Shown here: one piece after another, positions 34,765-42,563 of the stretch
How positions within the stretch are numbered: position 1 is the first letter of the stretch
Layout: each line of letters starts with the position of its first letter
Source of the DNA: Bacteroidales bacterium
Lineage (GTDB): Bacteria; Bacteroidota; Bacteroidia; Bacteroidales; UBA1715
Length of the DNA: 60,856 nt
NCBI GenBank assembly: GCA_017552705.1
Contig: JAFZOY010000013.1
Location: 1 to 60,856, forward strand
Direction: 5' to 3'
Translations under genes and position numbers: made by a program
Notes under the pieces: generated by a model
Database searches by the model: none
Seen by the model: only the letters and a program-made list of their open reading frames with translations
What the model was told of the DNA's origin: nothing

Positions 34765-34778
34765 ATTTTCTATCTTTG
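34749..34778 (+). promoter_or_regulatory. Near-leaderless promoter of nuclease B
   Basis: TTG (34749-34751), 19 nt, TATCTTTG (34771-34778), ATG seven bases later. It is the same layout and -7 sequence as nuclease A. Confidence 0.75.
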
Positions 34779-34785
34779 CCGCATT

Positions 34786-35469
34786 ATGAATGAAGAAACA
34801 GCAACACCGTACCCACTGAGGACGGAAGATATTTGTGATGTCGTTTGTGAACCTACATCCGACTATGAGAAACCTATTGTATATCAAGGAACTACGATCA
34901 ACAAAGCCATAGCAGACTATTATACTTGTAATACAAACAAAGATAGAGTCACCATTTTACAATGGATAGTAGAACGCACGGAATTTCAGGAATTACGACG
35001 TTTCTCCACGAATGAAAATGCCGTATATGGATTGAACATCAGTCAATACGATGACATTCTTCTTTCTGGAGAAATGCCGAATAATCTTGCAATAGCCCAA
35101 AAACTTGTGACGAACAAATTTGACGTATTCTTGCTTTCAAATCCAAATTCCACCAAAAGTGCGGATTTTATTCTAAGAAAACGAAACTGCTTATATTATG
35201 TAGAAGGAAAAACCTCCACTGGTGGTAGTGCACTCGTTCATCAATTGGGAAAAGGAGCGAAACAGGCTAACAGAATTGTCATTGACTTTATTGCATTACC
35301 CAAGACAAGAGACATAACCCAATTAATACAAAGTACGTTTAACAACCATATAAATCTTGTGGAACTAATGCTATTCAAAGGGAAATCTTTGATATCCATT
35401 AAACGAAAAGACTATACAGCAAAAGATTTTGCAAAAAGATTCAAGCAATTATGGTATAAAACAAAATAA
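34786..35469 (+). CDS. CdiA-CT-like / PD-(D/E)XK-like nuclease domain protein, copy B
   Basis: 227 residues, a co-linear paralogue of the protein at 3235-3918 with about half of its residues identical and no length change. Conserved blocks are ATPYPLRTEDIC.VVCEPT, KPIVYQGTTI, NNL.IAQK, DVFLLSNP..TKSADFI.RKRNC, LYYVEGKTSTGGS and KGA.QA.RI. Divergence concentrates in the region 45-90 and the last 50 residues. The putative active-site D...ExK (SADF, VEGK) is kept. One Asp of the A copy's QADRI becomes Asn here (QANRI). It ends tail to tail with RNA B across a shared terminator, as copy A does with RNA A. No classical immunity gene is beside it. Confidence 0.7.
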   Translation: MNEETATPYPLRTEDICDVVCEPTSDYEKPIVYQGTTINKAIADYYTCNTNKDRVTILQWIVERTEFQELRRFSTNENAVYGLNISQYDDILLSGEMPNNLAIAQKLVTNKFDVFLLSNPNSTKSADFILRKRNCLYYVEGKTSTGGSALVHQLGKGAKQANRIVIDFIALPKTRDITQLIQSTFNNHINLVELMLFKGKSLISIKRKDYTAKDFAKRFKQLWYKTK

Positions 35470-35495
35470 AAAAGGGATTTCACAACCCCTTTTTT
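35468..35495. terminator. Bidirectional terminator between nuclease B and RNA B
   Basis: AAAAAAGGG (35468-35476) with CCCTTTTTT (35487-35495); T tracts on both strands. Its sequence differs from the terminator at locus A but it occupies the same place, starting inside the nuclease stop codon. Confidence 0.8.
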
Positions 35496-35592
35496 AATGA
35501 GTTTTCTTGCCGTAGCCGAAAACTCGCACGAACTTAATCGGCACTTGCTCGAATGGTTCAGGGCTTCCGCCTTTATGTTGATACATAAGAAC
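35468..35592 (-). ncRNA. Structured small RNA B, convergent with nuclease gene B
   Basis: A ~125-nt minus-strand transcript homologous to RNA A. Helices (plus coordinates): P1 35592-35589 with 35550-35547 (GUUC/GAGC); P2 35572-35569 with 35564-35561 around the GNRA loop GGAA (AGGC/GCCC, first pair open); P3 35525-35518 with 35506-35499 (GAGUUUUC/GAAAACUC). The P3 loop GGCUACGGCAA carries CGGC (35512-35509), which can pair with GCCG (35542-35539). Compared with RNA A, two P3 pairs and one pair each in P1 and P2 changed on both sides. A 30-codon ORF (35586-35494) exists but has no intact counterpart in RNA A. Function unknown. Confidence 0.7.
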
Positions 35593-35596
35593 GTGG

Positions 35597-35627
35597 CAAA
35601 TATACAACTTCCTTTCTCGTTTGTCAA
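35597..35627 (-). promoter_or_regulatory. Strong promoter for small RNA B
   Basis: On the minus strand TTGACA (TTG at plus 35625-35627), 20 nt, TATATTTG (plus 35597-35604). Predicted start G35592, five bases after the -7 box as in RNA A. Confidence 0.8.
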
Positions 35628-35637
35628 TACTTACCAC

Positions 35638-35671
35638 ACAAAAAAAGGAGCGGAATTACTCCCGCTCCTTT
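35638..35671 (-). terminator. Terminator of the 1323-residue protein gene
   Basis: AAAGGAGCGG (35644-35653) with CCGCTCCTTT (35662-35671); the minus strand ends in seven T. Confidence 0.85.
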
Positions 35672-35694
35672 GAAAATCAATTTACTTTTTTTCG

Positions 35695-38600
35695 CTAATT
35701 TGCATTTTTTACAAGGCGGACAGATCGCCCCATGTAGCGATTGTAGGAGCTCGTGCCCACTTTGCTTTTGAAAGTCAGATAGCTGCAAGCCGTACTCGAC
35801 CAGTAGAGGCCGTAGGAACCCACACTGACCACGTCTGTCCCTTCGCGGTGGCCGGCAGCAGGAAGAAACACGGCACCGTGGGCTTCCATCTTTGCCCAAT
35901 CAGCAGTTGAATATGTGTTCTGTGCGAAATTGCCGTCTCCACTTATGAATGTTAAACCGTTTGGCAATGTCCAGTTGTTGGGCAACAATATAAGGCCAGT
36001 AACGTCGTTAACGGTCGCAAAGCCTTTCTTGCTTGAAGCATCGGTTCTTGTATTTATGAGAAACTCCCATTCGTCTTTTGTAAGCGTCCGCCACTGTCCC
36101 GCTTGGTTGCCTCCGTTGGAAATGGCGTTGTACACGCCCCAATCATAGTTCGTGCCTGCTATATCATTGTTGCCATCACCATAATCGGAATAATCCGTGC
36201 TTGTCATATACGGATTTTTGCCATTGTAACCACTGGTTCCCCAACCGAATAGGTCTATCCAACCGCTATACGAACTTGAGATGTTGGAATTGTCGCTACC
36301 AATAATATCATATTGGTGTCCGGCAAAACGCCATGTACTTGTGCTTGCTTGGTATTGCAGGTTGCCTTGAGAGAAAAGTACTTTTTTATTATAACCAACA
36401 GAAAAAACAGCACCTATTATAGCACCTGTTGCCGGCGGTGTTGTCACAACTATTTGTTCACTGTACCCTGTTCCAAAAGAGTTTACGGCATACGCACGAA
36501 CATAGTAAGTCGTTTCTGGTGCAAGTTCATCAATCGTCATTTCAAAATCATCGCCTTCAACGGCTTTTTTAGTACTTTCTACCGTTGGATTTTCGGTTGT
36601 CGCGTAGCAAAACCCTTTTTCAGTAATTTCCAGACCGCCGTTTGAAGTAATTTCAGACGAAACTGTGAACGAAGTTTCTCTAATATAGGAACTTGTAATA
36701 TCCGCAATTGTTGCAGCCATAACCAATGTAGTTATTGAAGTTTGTTCGCTGTACGCTGTTCCAACAGAGTTCACGGCATACGCACGAACATAGTAAGTTG
36801 TTCCTGGTGCAAGTTCGTCAATTGTAGCTTCAAACTCATCGCCTTCAACGGCCTTTTTAGAATCTTCAACCGTTGGATCTTCGGCTGTAGAGTAGCAGAA
36901 GCCTTTTTCGGTAACTTCCGTACCGCCGTTATTGGTGATTTCAGATGAAACCTTGAATGAAACGGCTGTGAATTCGGAACTTGTTACATCAGCAACCGTT
37001 GCAAGAGTAATAGCAGTGGTTGTAACCGTTATCTGGTCGCTATACGAAGTTCCTGCGGAGTTCGTAACGTATGCACGAACGTAGTAGGTGGTAACTGGAG
37101 AAAGTCCTGTTATTTCGGCACTTAAATTTTCTCCTGAAACCACAACTTTAAAACAGTCAATCGTAGGATTTTCGGTTGTAGAGTAGCAGAAACCTTTAGA
37201 AGACACGCCGCCGCCATCGTCAGTAATTGCGGCAGTCACCTTGAACGACTTGCCTGCCACTTCGGTGGCTGTTGGAGTTCCCACCGTTGCAGGAAGGCAC
37301 AATGTAGTTACAGTATATGTACTGCTATATGTCGTACCTTTTGAATTTGTCGCAAATGCACGAACGTAGTAGGTTTTTCCCGGTTGCAAACCGCTTTTGG
37401 TTGCCTCAAAGTCTGTACCCTCCACATCAACCGTTACTTTGTCGTTAGAAGTGGTAGGTGTTTCTGTTGTACTTGAATAGCAGAATCCCCATTGGGTAAT
37501 CTGCGCCTCGAACCGCACGCTTGCTTGCATTTTAAACGATTCAGCGGTAACGTCGCTATAACTGCTGGAGTAAATCATAGGAGCCATAAGCGTGGTGTTG
37601 ACAACAAGCGGCTCGCTGTAGCCTGTGCCAGTGGTGCTGGTTGCGTAGGCACGGATGTAGTATGTGTAGCCCGAAGCCAACCCATACCAACCGCCGGTAT
37701 AATTTTCGTCAACAGCCGTACCCGTAGCAACATATTTCTTTTCGTTGTCAGCCACCGTAGGGTTTGGTGTTCTTGAGCAGACAAACCCACGTTCGATTAT
37801 GTCGCCAAAACCAGCCGAAGTAATTTTTGCATAAATAGTCACCTCCACGTCTTCCATTCCAGAAAGCGTAGGTTTTGAAAGTTTCGGGTTCTTAGAAGCA
37901 TCAACCCAATCACTCAAAGCGGCAAACCGTTCGTTCATTTCAGCCAACAAGGCATCAACTTCGGCTTTCGAGTAGTAGCCGTCCAAATTTGTAGTGCCAA
38001 TTTGGCTTTTCAGCACGTATGCGTCGAGGGTGTCGTTCATTTTGGCTGTGGTAGGATAAACAGAAAGCGTATCCTTCATTTTTGCAGTAGTTGCGTAGCC
38101 AGTCAAATCAGTTGCAGGAACATCGCTCAATGTAATGTAGTTTGCATCGTTGGCAAGGTCGCTCACTTTGGTTGGAACGGTTGGAATCTCTATAGCAGCA
38201 ACTTTCTCATTTACATACGTTTCGCTCGCCAAACCTTCCACGCTTGGAATGTTCAACGCGTTCAACTCTTCTTTTGTCGCATAGGCACTCAAATCTTGTG
38301 CGGCAGGAATTTTGCCTTCCAATTCGGCAAGAGCAGCAGTCACATCAGATGATTTTGCATACACGCTCAAATCAACAGCGTCAGCTTGTCCGCCAGAAAG
38401 CACGTAGGTTTCAAATTCATCCTTTGTTACATACGTTGCCGAAACGTCGGCTGATTTTGCGTAGTCCGTTAAATCAGTGGCAGGCACATCGCTCAACGTG
38501 ATGTAGTTTGCGTCGTTTTCAAAATCGCTCACCTTGGTTGGAACCGACGGAATCTGTATAGCCGCAACTTGCTCATTTACATACGTTTCGCTTGCCAAAC

Positions 38601-39666
38601 CTTCCACGCTTGGAATGTTCAACGCGTTTAATTCCTCTTTTGTCGCATAGCCCGTCAAATCTTGTGCAGGAACATCGCTCAACGTGATGTAGTTTGCATC
38701 GTTGTCAAGGTCGCTCACTTTGGTTGGAACGGTTTCAGATTTTGCATAAACCGACAACGTGTCATTTAATTTTGCTGAAGTCGCAAAGCCGCTCAAATCC
38801 TGTTCGGCGGGGATTTTCCCTTCCAGTTCGGCAAGAGCCGCATTCACGTCGGATGATTTCGCATACACGCTCAAATCAACCGCGTCGGCTTGTCCGCCCG
38901 AAAGCACATAGTTTTCAAATTCCTCTTTTGTGACATAATTTCCCGAAACCTCGGTTGATTTTGCGTACACGTTCAAAGTGTCGTTCATTTTTGCCGTTGT
39001 AGCAAAGCCGTCCAAGTCCGATTTCTTTGCATAGTCGCTCAGGTCAACCTCAGTTGGAAGTTCGTCCTTTTTAGCGTAGGTCTGTTCCACGTCGGCGGTC
39101 TTGGCGTAATCCTCAAGAGTTGCGGGCATTTCCGCCTTTTTCACGTAGGTGTTGTCAACGTCGGCTGACTTTGCGTAGTCGTTCAACTCCTCTGTTTTCA
39201 CATAACCGTCGAGGTTCGCGCCTTCGGGGATGTCCGATTTCTTGGCATAATCCGTCAAATCGGGCACGTTGCCAGCTTTTTCGGCAAACTTCGCATAAGG
39301 AACCGTAAGCATTGGCGTTACGCCTGTAACGGTTTTGCCGTCGATTTCGGCAACAGTCTTCACGAAATACGGACCCGCGCTCCAGTCAATCTGCGAGAAC
39401 GCCGTTTCGGAGATTTGTTCTCCGTTTCCCAACTCCAACGAAACCAAACCGTTGGCATTGGTGGTTGCGTCGTGTTTTTCAGCATACACCACGTCGCCCT
39501 CGTCGGAACCTTGGAGAATGCTCAATTCAATACTTACAGCCTTTGAAACCACAAGGGCGTTGTCGGCATCGCGCACTACGCCTTGGTAGCTCATTGTCTG
39601 CGGAACTTGTGCGAACGTCAGGAACGCCAGAATCGCCATTGCTACTGTTAAGATAATTTTCTTCAT
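35695..39666 (-). CDS. Giant secreted surface protein: tail-fibre-like repeats, Fn3-like repeats, C-terminal lectin/FISUMP-like domain
   Basis: 1323 residues. The signal peptide ends ILAFLTFAQ. Residues ~20-135 are the Bacteroidetes domain starting VPQTMSYQGVVRDADNALV and ending LTVPYAKFAEKA, typical of proteins with phage-tail-like stalks. Residues ~135-590 are tail-fibre-like repeats (YAKKSDL, VSDLDNDANYITLSDVPA, YATKEELNALNIPSVEGL). Residues ~590-1080 hold about five Fn3-like repeats with KGFCYSTTENPT and TTYYVRAYAVNSVGT. The last ~230 residues are the domain shared with the proteins at 6600 and 57885. No T9SS sorting signal is present. Its 68-nt gap to the upstream T9SS cargo gene suggests one operon. 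The role is probably adhesion or surface display. Confidence 0.8.
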   Translation of the reverse strand: MKKIILTVAMAILAFLTFAQVPQTMSYQGVVRDADNALVVSKAVSIELSILQGSDEGDVVYAEKHDATTNANGLVSLELGNGEQISETAFSQIDWSAGPYFVKTVAEIDGKTVTGVTPMLTVPYAKFAEKAGNVPDLTDYAKKSDIPEGANLDGYVKTEELNDYAKSADVDNTYVKKAEMPATLEDYAKTADVEQTYAKKDELPTEVDLSDYAKKSDLDGFATTAKMNDTLNVYAKSTEVSGNYVTKEEFENYVLSGGQADAVDLSVYAKSSDVNAALAELEGKIPAEQDLSGFATSAKLNDTLSVYAKSETVPTKVSDLDNDANYITLSDVPAQDLTGYATKEELNALNIPSVEGLASETYVNEQVAAIQIPSVPTKVSDFENDANYITLSDVPATDLTDYAKSADVSATYVTKDEFETYVLSGGQADAVDLSVYAKSSDVTAALAELEGKIPAAQDLSAYATKEELNALNIPSVEGLASETYVNEKVAAIEIPTVPTKVSDLANDANYITLSDVPATDLTGYATTAKMKDTLSVYPTTAKMNDTLDAYVLKSQIGTTNLDGYYSKAEVDALLAEMNERFAALSDWVDASKNPKLSKPTLSGMEDVEVTIYAKITSAGFGDIIERGFVCSRTPNPTVADNEKKYVATGTAVDENYTGGWYGLASGYTYYIRAYATSTTGTGYSEPLVVNTTLMAPMIYSSSYSDVTAESFKMQASVRFEAQITQWGFCYSSTTETPTTSNDKVTVDVEGTDFEATKSGLQPGKTYYVRAFATNSKGTTYSSTYTVTTLCLPATVGTPTATEVAGKSFKVTAAITDDGGGVSSKGFCYSTTENPTIDCFKVVVSGENLSAEITGLSPVTTYYVRAYVTNSAGTSYSDQITVTTTAITLATVADVTSSEFTAVSFKVSSEITNNGGTEVTEKGFCYSTAEDPTVEDSKKAVEGDEFEATIDELAPGTTYYVRAYAVNSVGTAYSEQTSITTLVMAATIADITSSYIRETSFTVSSEITSNGGLEITEKGFCYATTENPTVESTKKAVEGDDFEMTIDELAPETTYYVRAYAVNSFGTGYSEQIVVTTPPATGAIIGAVFSVGYNKKVLFSQGNLQYQASTSTWRFAGHQYDIIGSDNSNISSSYSGWIDLFGWGTSGYNGKNPYMTSTDYSDYGDGNNDIAGTNYDWGVYNAISNGGNQAGQWRTLTKDEWEFLINTRTDASSKKGFATVNDVTGLILLPNNWTLPNGLTFISGDGNFAQNTYSTADWAKMEAHGAVFLPAAGHREGTDVVSVGSYGLYWSSTACSYLTFKSKVGTSSYNRYMGRSVRLVKNAN
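37930..39260 (-). repeat. Mosaic internal repeats of the surface protein gene
   Basis: Near-identical DNA blocks recur, for example the EELNALNIPSVEGLASETYVNE block at ~38220-38283 and ~38585-38649, and the SGGQADAVDLSVYAKSSDV block at ~38350-38410 and ~38850-38915. The offsets differ (366 and ~500), so units were shuffled or duplicated more than once. Such DNA can change length by slippage or recombination. Confidence 0.75.
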
Positions 39667-39689
39667 TTTTTATACTTTTAATTAAACAT

Positions 39690-39735
39690 TACTTTTTCAT
39701 TATTCATTACGCATTGCGCATTACTCATTACTCAT
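39690..39735 (+). repeat. CATTACTCATT-type degenerate tandem repeat
   Basis: Units cattacgcatt, gcgcattactcatt and actcatt in the 68-nt gap between the T9SS cargo gene and the giant surface protein gene. Related to the array at 34728-34764. Confidence 0.5.
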
Positions 39736-40226
39736 TAATTCTTTACCACCTTAAACCGTTTCACAGTCTTTCCGTCAGCTTTCACCTCAAGAAAATACAC
39801 GCCGGCTTTGTACGCGCCCATCTGGATTTGGGTTTCGGAACCATTCACAACACCCTTCGCCACACGTTTTGAGGTGTTGGTGTAGAGGACATACGCAACT
39901 GTCCTAAATTCACCGTTGATTTGCAGATTCAGCACATCGTTCGTAGGGTTCGGAAATGCCGTAAGTTGAATTTCGGTAACGTCGATACCTGTTTCCGTGG
40001 TGATTTCGTACGCCTGCTGCACACCTTGCGAAATGCTTCCGTTTTCGTTGGCAACCGTTGTAAATACAGTCTGTCCTACGGTAAAACTTACCGAGCCGTC
40101 GCCCGTAGCCTCGCCACCGGCTGTTGCCACTGCGCTTTGGGCGTACCCAGAAATGGCCGCCACACTTAACATGGCAATACACATAAACAATTTTTTCATT
40201 TTCTTCATTTTATTATGTTTCATCAT
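39735..40226 (-). CDS. Small secreted protein with T9SS type A sorting domain
   Basis: 163 residues with several clustered Met starts; the one at MKKLFMCIAML gives the best signal peptide (cleavage near YAQSAV). Residues ~35-75 carry the GGEATGDGSVSFTVGQTVFTT and GSISQGVQQAYEI motif often seen ahead of sorting domains. Residues ~88-163 are the type IX secretion C-terminal signal: LTAFPNPTNDVLNLQ, AGVYFLEVKADGKTVKRFKVVK. It is thus almost only a signal plus a short body, exported through T9SS and possibly surface attached. A -7 box TAAATTTG lies at 40298-40305. Confidence 0.88.
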   Translation of the reverse strand: MMKHNKMKKMKKLFMCIAMLSVAAISGYAQSAVATAGGEATGDGSVSFTVGQTVFTTVANENGSISQGVQQAYEITTETGIDVTEIQLTAFPNPTNDVLNLQINGEFRTVAYVLYTNTSKRVAKGVVNGSETQIQMGAYKAGVYFLEVKADGKTVKRFKVVKN

Positions 40227-40409
40227 TCGTTCTCAAAGTGAAAAAATAAAATTCCATCGTGACAGAAATTCCACATCTTTTTTTTAAGAAAACGACACAA
40301 ATTTATCGCTTTTATTTATACGAAAAAAAATGCTCGCTGACAAATTCACCCCATTCCCTCAAAGCAAGAGCCAGTAAGTGCTGAGGGGTGAACGACGCCT
40401 CGTTTTTTG

Positions 40410-40594
40410 AATCGGTCATATTAACAATCAGCTGACACACAATAAATTACACATTTCATAACATAAAAATAAACCAATCGCTGCATACTATTTTCACTCG
40501 TAAGTCATTCATTTTCAAAGAGAAAAATTTTTCTCAGGGGTGAAATTCGCAATCGGTCATATTCACAATCAACTGACATACAGAAACTTACACG
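40410..40594. repeat. Two direct repeats of ~44 nt, 141 nt apart
   Basis: Copies at 40410-40453 and 40551-40594 share aatcggtcatatt, then acaatca, ctgaca and ttacac with few differences. Each contains the imperfect dyad GTCA...TGAC. A shorter aggggtgaa...cgc match precedes each copy, so a longer unit was probably duplicated. Confidence 0.6.
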
Positions 40595-40736
40595 ATCAAT
40601 ATTTATTACATTTTTTCGTAATTATTCTCAAAATGATTTTTCCAAATCAAAAATGCGTAAAAATCTTAATGATATTCACAGAGACGGAAACGAAAAATAT
40701 AGAGAAAATAAAATATTAAAATGTATTGACAAAGCA

Positions 40737-40757
40737 GGAGAATAAGTGTATATTTGC
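40737..40757 (+). promoter_or_regulatory. Strong promoter for small RNA C
   Basis: TTGACA starting at 40737; the spacer after TTG is 10 nt to the 40750 TATATTTG by window numbering, so the -33 spacing is shorter than in RNA A and B and needs checking; the -7 box TATATTTGCAAC is identical to that of RNA A. Confidence 0.5.
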
Positions 40758-40761
40758 AACA

Positions 40762-40836
40762 CATTACGAAAGTGATGAGGTGTTCTGCGGAGTGGCCGCT
40801 CGCAAAGGAGGTTCCACCTCCTATTGCTTTTTTATA
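40762..40836 (+). ncRNA. Candidate small RNA C
   Basis: About 75 nt after a TATATTTGC -7 box. It can fold into hairpin 1 (AACAC/GUGUU outside, AUUAC/GUGAU inside, GNRA loop GAAA), hairpin 2 (GCGGAG with CUCGC), and a terminator GGAGG/CCUCC followed by a T run. It encodes only a 20-codon ORF. It lies alone in a 700-nt gap. It shares the -7 box and a GAAA-capped hairpin with RNA A, but not P3 or the pseudoknot, so it is not shown to be the same family. Confidence 0.5.
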
Positions 40837-40862
40837 GACCTTTCTTATCCTACCTTTTATGA

Positions 40863-40895
40863 GAAAAAAAATAGGGGCGAAAAATTTCGCCCCTA
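40863..40895 (-). terminator. trpB terminator
   Basis: TAGGGGCGAAA (40872-40882) and TTTCGCCCCTA (40885-40895) form an 11-bp palindrome; on the minus strand eight T follow. Confidence 0.85.
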
Positions 40896-40927
40896 CAAAT
40901 ATTAATCATTTATAAAGATTCTTGTTT

Positions 40928-42292
40928 CTATACTATCTTGTCGAGTTTCGAAACATTTTCTTTGATGATTTCGTCTGGCAATTCGTAGTTGGTCAAATCG
41001 CCTGCAAGATATTGGTCGTAAGCCGTCATATCAATCAATCCGTGACCAGAAAGGTTGAAGAGGATAGTTTTCTTAACGCCTTCTTCCTTGCATTTCTTTG
41101 CTTCACGAATAGTTGCCGCAATTGCGTGTGCCGATTCGGGAGCAGGAATGATGCCTTCGGTTTGTGCGAACAACGATGCAGCCTGGAACGATTCCAATTG
41201 TGGAATGTCAACACCTTTCATCATACCATCCTTAATCAATTGGCTAACGATAGAGCCTGCTCCGTGGTAACGAAGACCACCGGCGTGAATGTGTGCAGGA
41301 GCAAAATTGTGTCCCAACGTGAACATTGGCAACAATGGCGTATAACCTGCCTCGTCACCGAAATCGTATTGGAATATTCCTCGTGTCAATTTCGGACAAG
41401 AAGCCGGCTCGGCAGCAAGGAATACCGTTTTCTTTCCATCAACCAAGTTGTGACGCATAAATGGGAATGACAAGCCACCGAAGTTAGAGCCACCGCCAAA
41501 ACAAGCTATCACCATGTCGGGATATTCGCCAGCCATAGCCATCTGTTTTTCTGCTTCAAGACCGATAACAGTCTGGTGCAACGTAACGTGGTTAAGCACG
41601 CTACCAAGCACATATTTGCAATTTGGCGTCTGCATAGCCAATTCCACAGCTTCGGAAATTGCCGTACCAAGACTACCTTGGTAGTTTGGTGATTCGGTAA
41701 TGATTTGTCGTCCAGCCTTTGTGCTCATACTTGGCGACGCAATCACCTGAGCACCAAATGTTTGCATAATAGAACGACGATATGGTTTTTGGTTGTAACT
41801 TACTTTTACCATAAACACAGCCAACTCCAATCCGAATGCTTTTGCCGCATACGAAAGAGCCGCACCCCATTGTCCCGCACCTGTTTCTGTGGTAATGTTG
41901 GTTACACCTTCTTGCTTGCAGTAATATGCCTGAGCCAAAGCGGAATTCAATTTGTGGGAACCGACAGGACTCACGCTTTCGTTTTTGAAATAAATGTGAG
42001 CAGGCGTGTCGAGTGCTTTTTCCAAGCCATAGGCACGTACCAACGGAGTGGAACGATATGATTTGTACAAATCGCGGACTTGTTCTGGAATTTCAAACCA
42101 TGCGTCGGTTTGATTCAATTCCTGTTCGGAACAAGCACGGCTGAACAAGCCTGTAAGTTCTTCCAACTTAATTGGTTGCTTTGTCTGCGGATTCAACATT
42201 GGGAGCGGTTTGTTCTTCATATCCGCAACAATGTTATACCATTGGGTAGGTATTTCGTTTTCCGGTAAAATAAATCTTTTTTGTTTTTCCAT
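40928..42292 (-). CDS. trpB: Tryptophan synthase beta chain, TrpB2 type
   Basis: 454 residues, PLP dependent, joining indole and serine to give tryptophan. The PLP lysine is in ESVSPVGSHKLNSALA; TGAGQWGAALSYAAKAFGLE and the phosphate-binding CFGGGSNFGG follow. The long N-terminal extension (RFILPENEIPTQWYNIVADM) and ~450 length mark the TrpB2 subgroup, which often stands alone and may salvage indole without TrpA. No trpA is adjacent. Expression is controlled by a Trp attenuator in its leader, which supports a real role in Trp supply. Confidence 0.92.
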   Translation of the reverse strand: MEKQKRFILPENEIPTQWYNIVADMKNKPLPMLNPQTKQPIKLEELTGLFSRACSEQELNQTDAWFEIPEQVRDLYKSYRSTPLVRAYGLEKALDTPAHIYFKNESVSPVGSHKLNSALAQAYYCKQEGVTNITTETGAGQWGAALSYAAKAFGLELAVFMVKVSYNQKPYRRSIMQTFGAQVIASPSMSTKAGRQIITESPNYQGSLGTAISEAVELAMQTPNCKYVLGSVLNHVTLHQTVIGLEAEKQMAMAGEYPDMVIACFGGGSNFGGLSFPFMRHNLVDGKKTVFLAAEPASCPKLTRGIFQYDFGDEAGYTPLLPMFTLGHNFAPAHIHAGGLRYHGAGSIVSQLIKDGMMKGVDIPQLESFQAASLFAQTEGIIPAPESAHAIAATIREAKKCKEEGVKKTILFNLSGHGLIDMTAYDQYLAGDLTNYELPDEIIKENVSKLDKIV

Positions 42293-42326
42293 TACTTTAT
42301 ATTTTAATCCTTATTTTTTCTATTAC

Positions 42327-42359
42327 AAAAAAACCGCAAGTCTTTGGGAGGCTTGCGGT
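42327..42359 (-). terminator. trpB attenuator terminator
   Basis: On the minus strand ACCGCAAG (plus 42352-42359) pairs with CTTGCGGT (plus 42333-42340), followed by seven T. Its loop holds CCTCCCA (plus 42345-42351), which can instead pair with upstream TGGGAGG (plus 42391-42397) as an antiterminator. Confidence 0.88.
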
Positions 42360-42398
42360 TATATGTTCAAATTCCACATAAACGTGTTACCCTCCCAT

Positions 42399-42443
42399 TT
42401 AAGAGAGCCACCACCAACGATTATATGAAATCAAATTATTCAT
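42399..42443 (-). CDS. Trp leader peptide
   Basis: A 14-residue ORF, MNNLISYNRWWWLS, with three Trp codons in a row just before the attenuator. When charged tRNA-Trp is plentiful the ribosome reaches the stop, leaving the terminator hairpin to form; stalling at the Trp codons frees TGGGAGG to pair with CCTCCCA and prevents termination. CTCTC near the Trp codons can also pair with GGGAG (1:2 hairpin). This is probably an instance of the Bacteroid-trp type leader (family recollection). Start 11 nt after the predicted transcription start. Confidence 0.88.
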   Translation of the reverse strand: MNNLISYNRWWWLS

Positions 42444-42460
42444 TTTTATTTTTTATGATA

Positions 42461-42468
42461 CAAACATA
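42461..42468 (-). promoter_or_regulatory. -7 box of the trp leader transcript
   Basis: TATGTTTG on the minus strand, 18 nt before the leader peptide ATG; the -33 region is only TGTG. Confidence 0.55.
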
Positions 42469-42563
42469 CAAAATAATTATAAATCACATTGTAATTTTTA
42501 TAAAAATTCGACCAACAATAATTTATAACTGAGCGGGTTGACATGGAGACAACGAATATCGCA

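Larger units (their letters stand above)
40227..40927. other. 700-nt intergenic region with repeats and a candidate small RNA
   Basis: No protein gene is supported. It holds the cargo-gene promoter (-7 box 40298-40305, minus strand), a ~44-nt direct repeat, small RNA C with its promoter and terminator, and the trpB terminator. Confidence 0.6.

Noticed and set aside
35494-35586. A 30-codon ORF (MYQHKGG... end) in RNA B with a near-leaderless start
   Set aside because: The homologous RNA A has no ATG at this place and has stop codons and indels in the frame, while helices are preserved by compensatory changes. The RNA, not the peptide, seems to be conserved. A peptide in B alone is not excluded.
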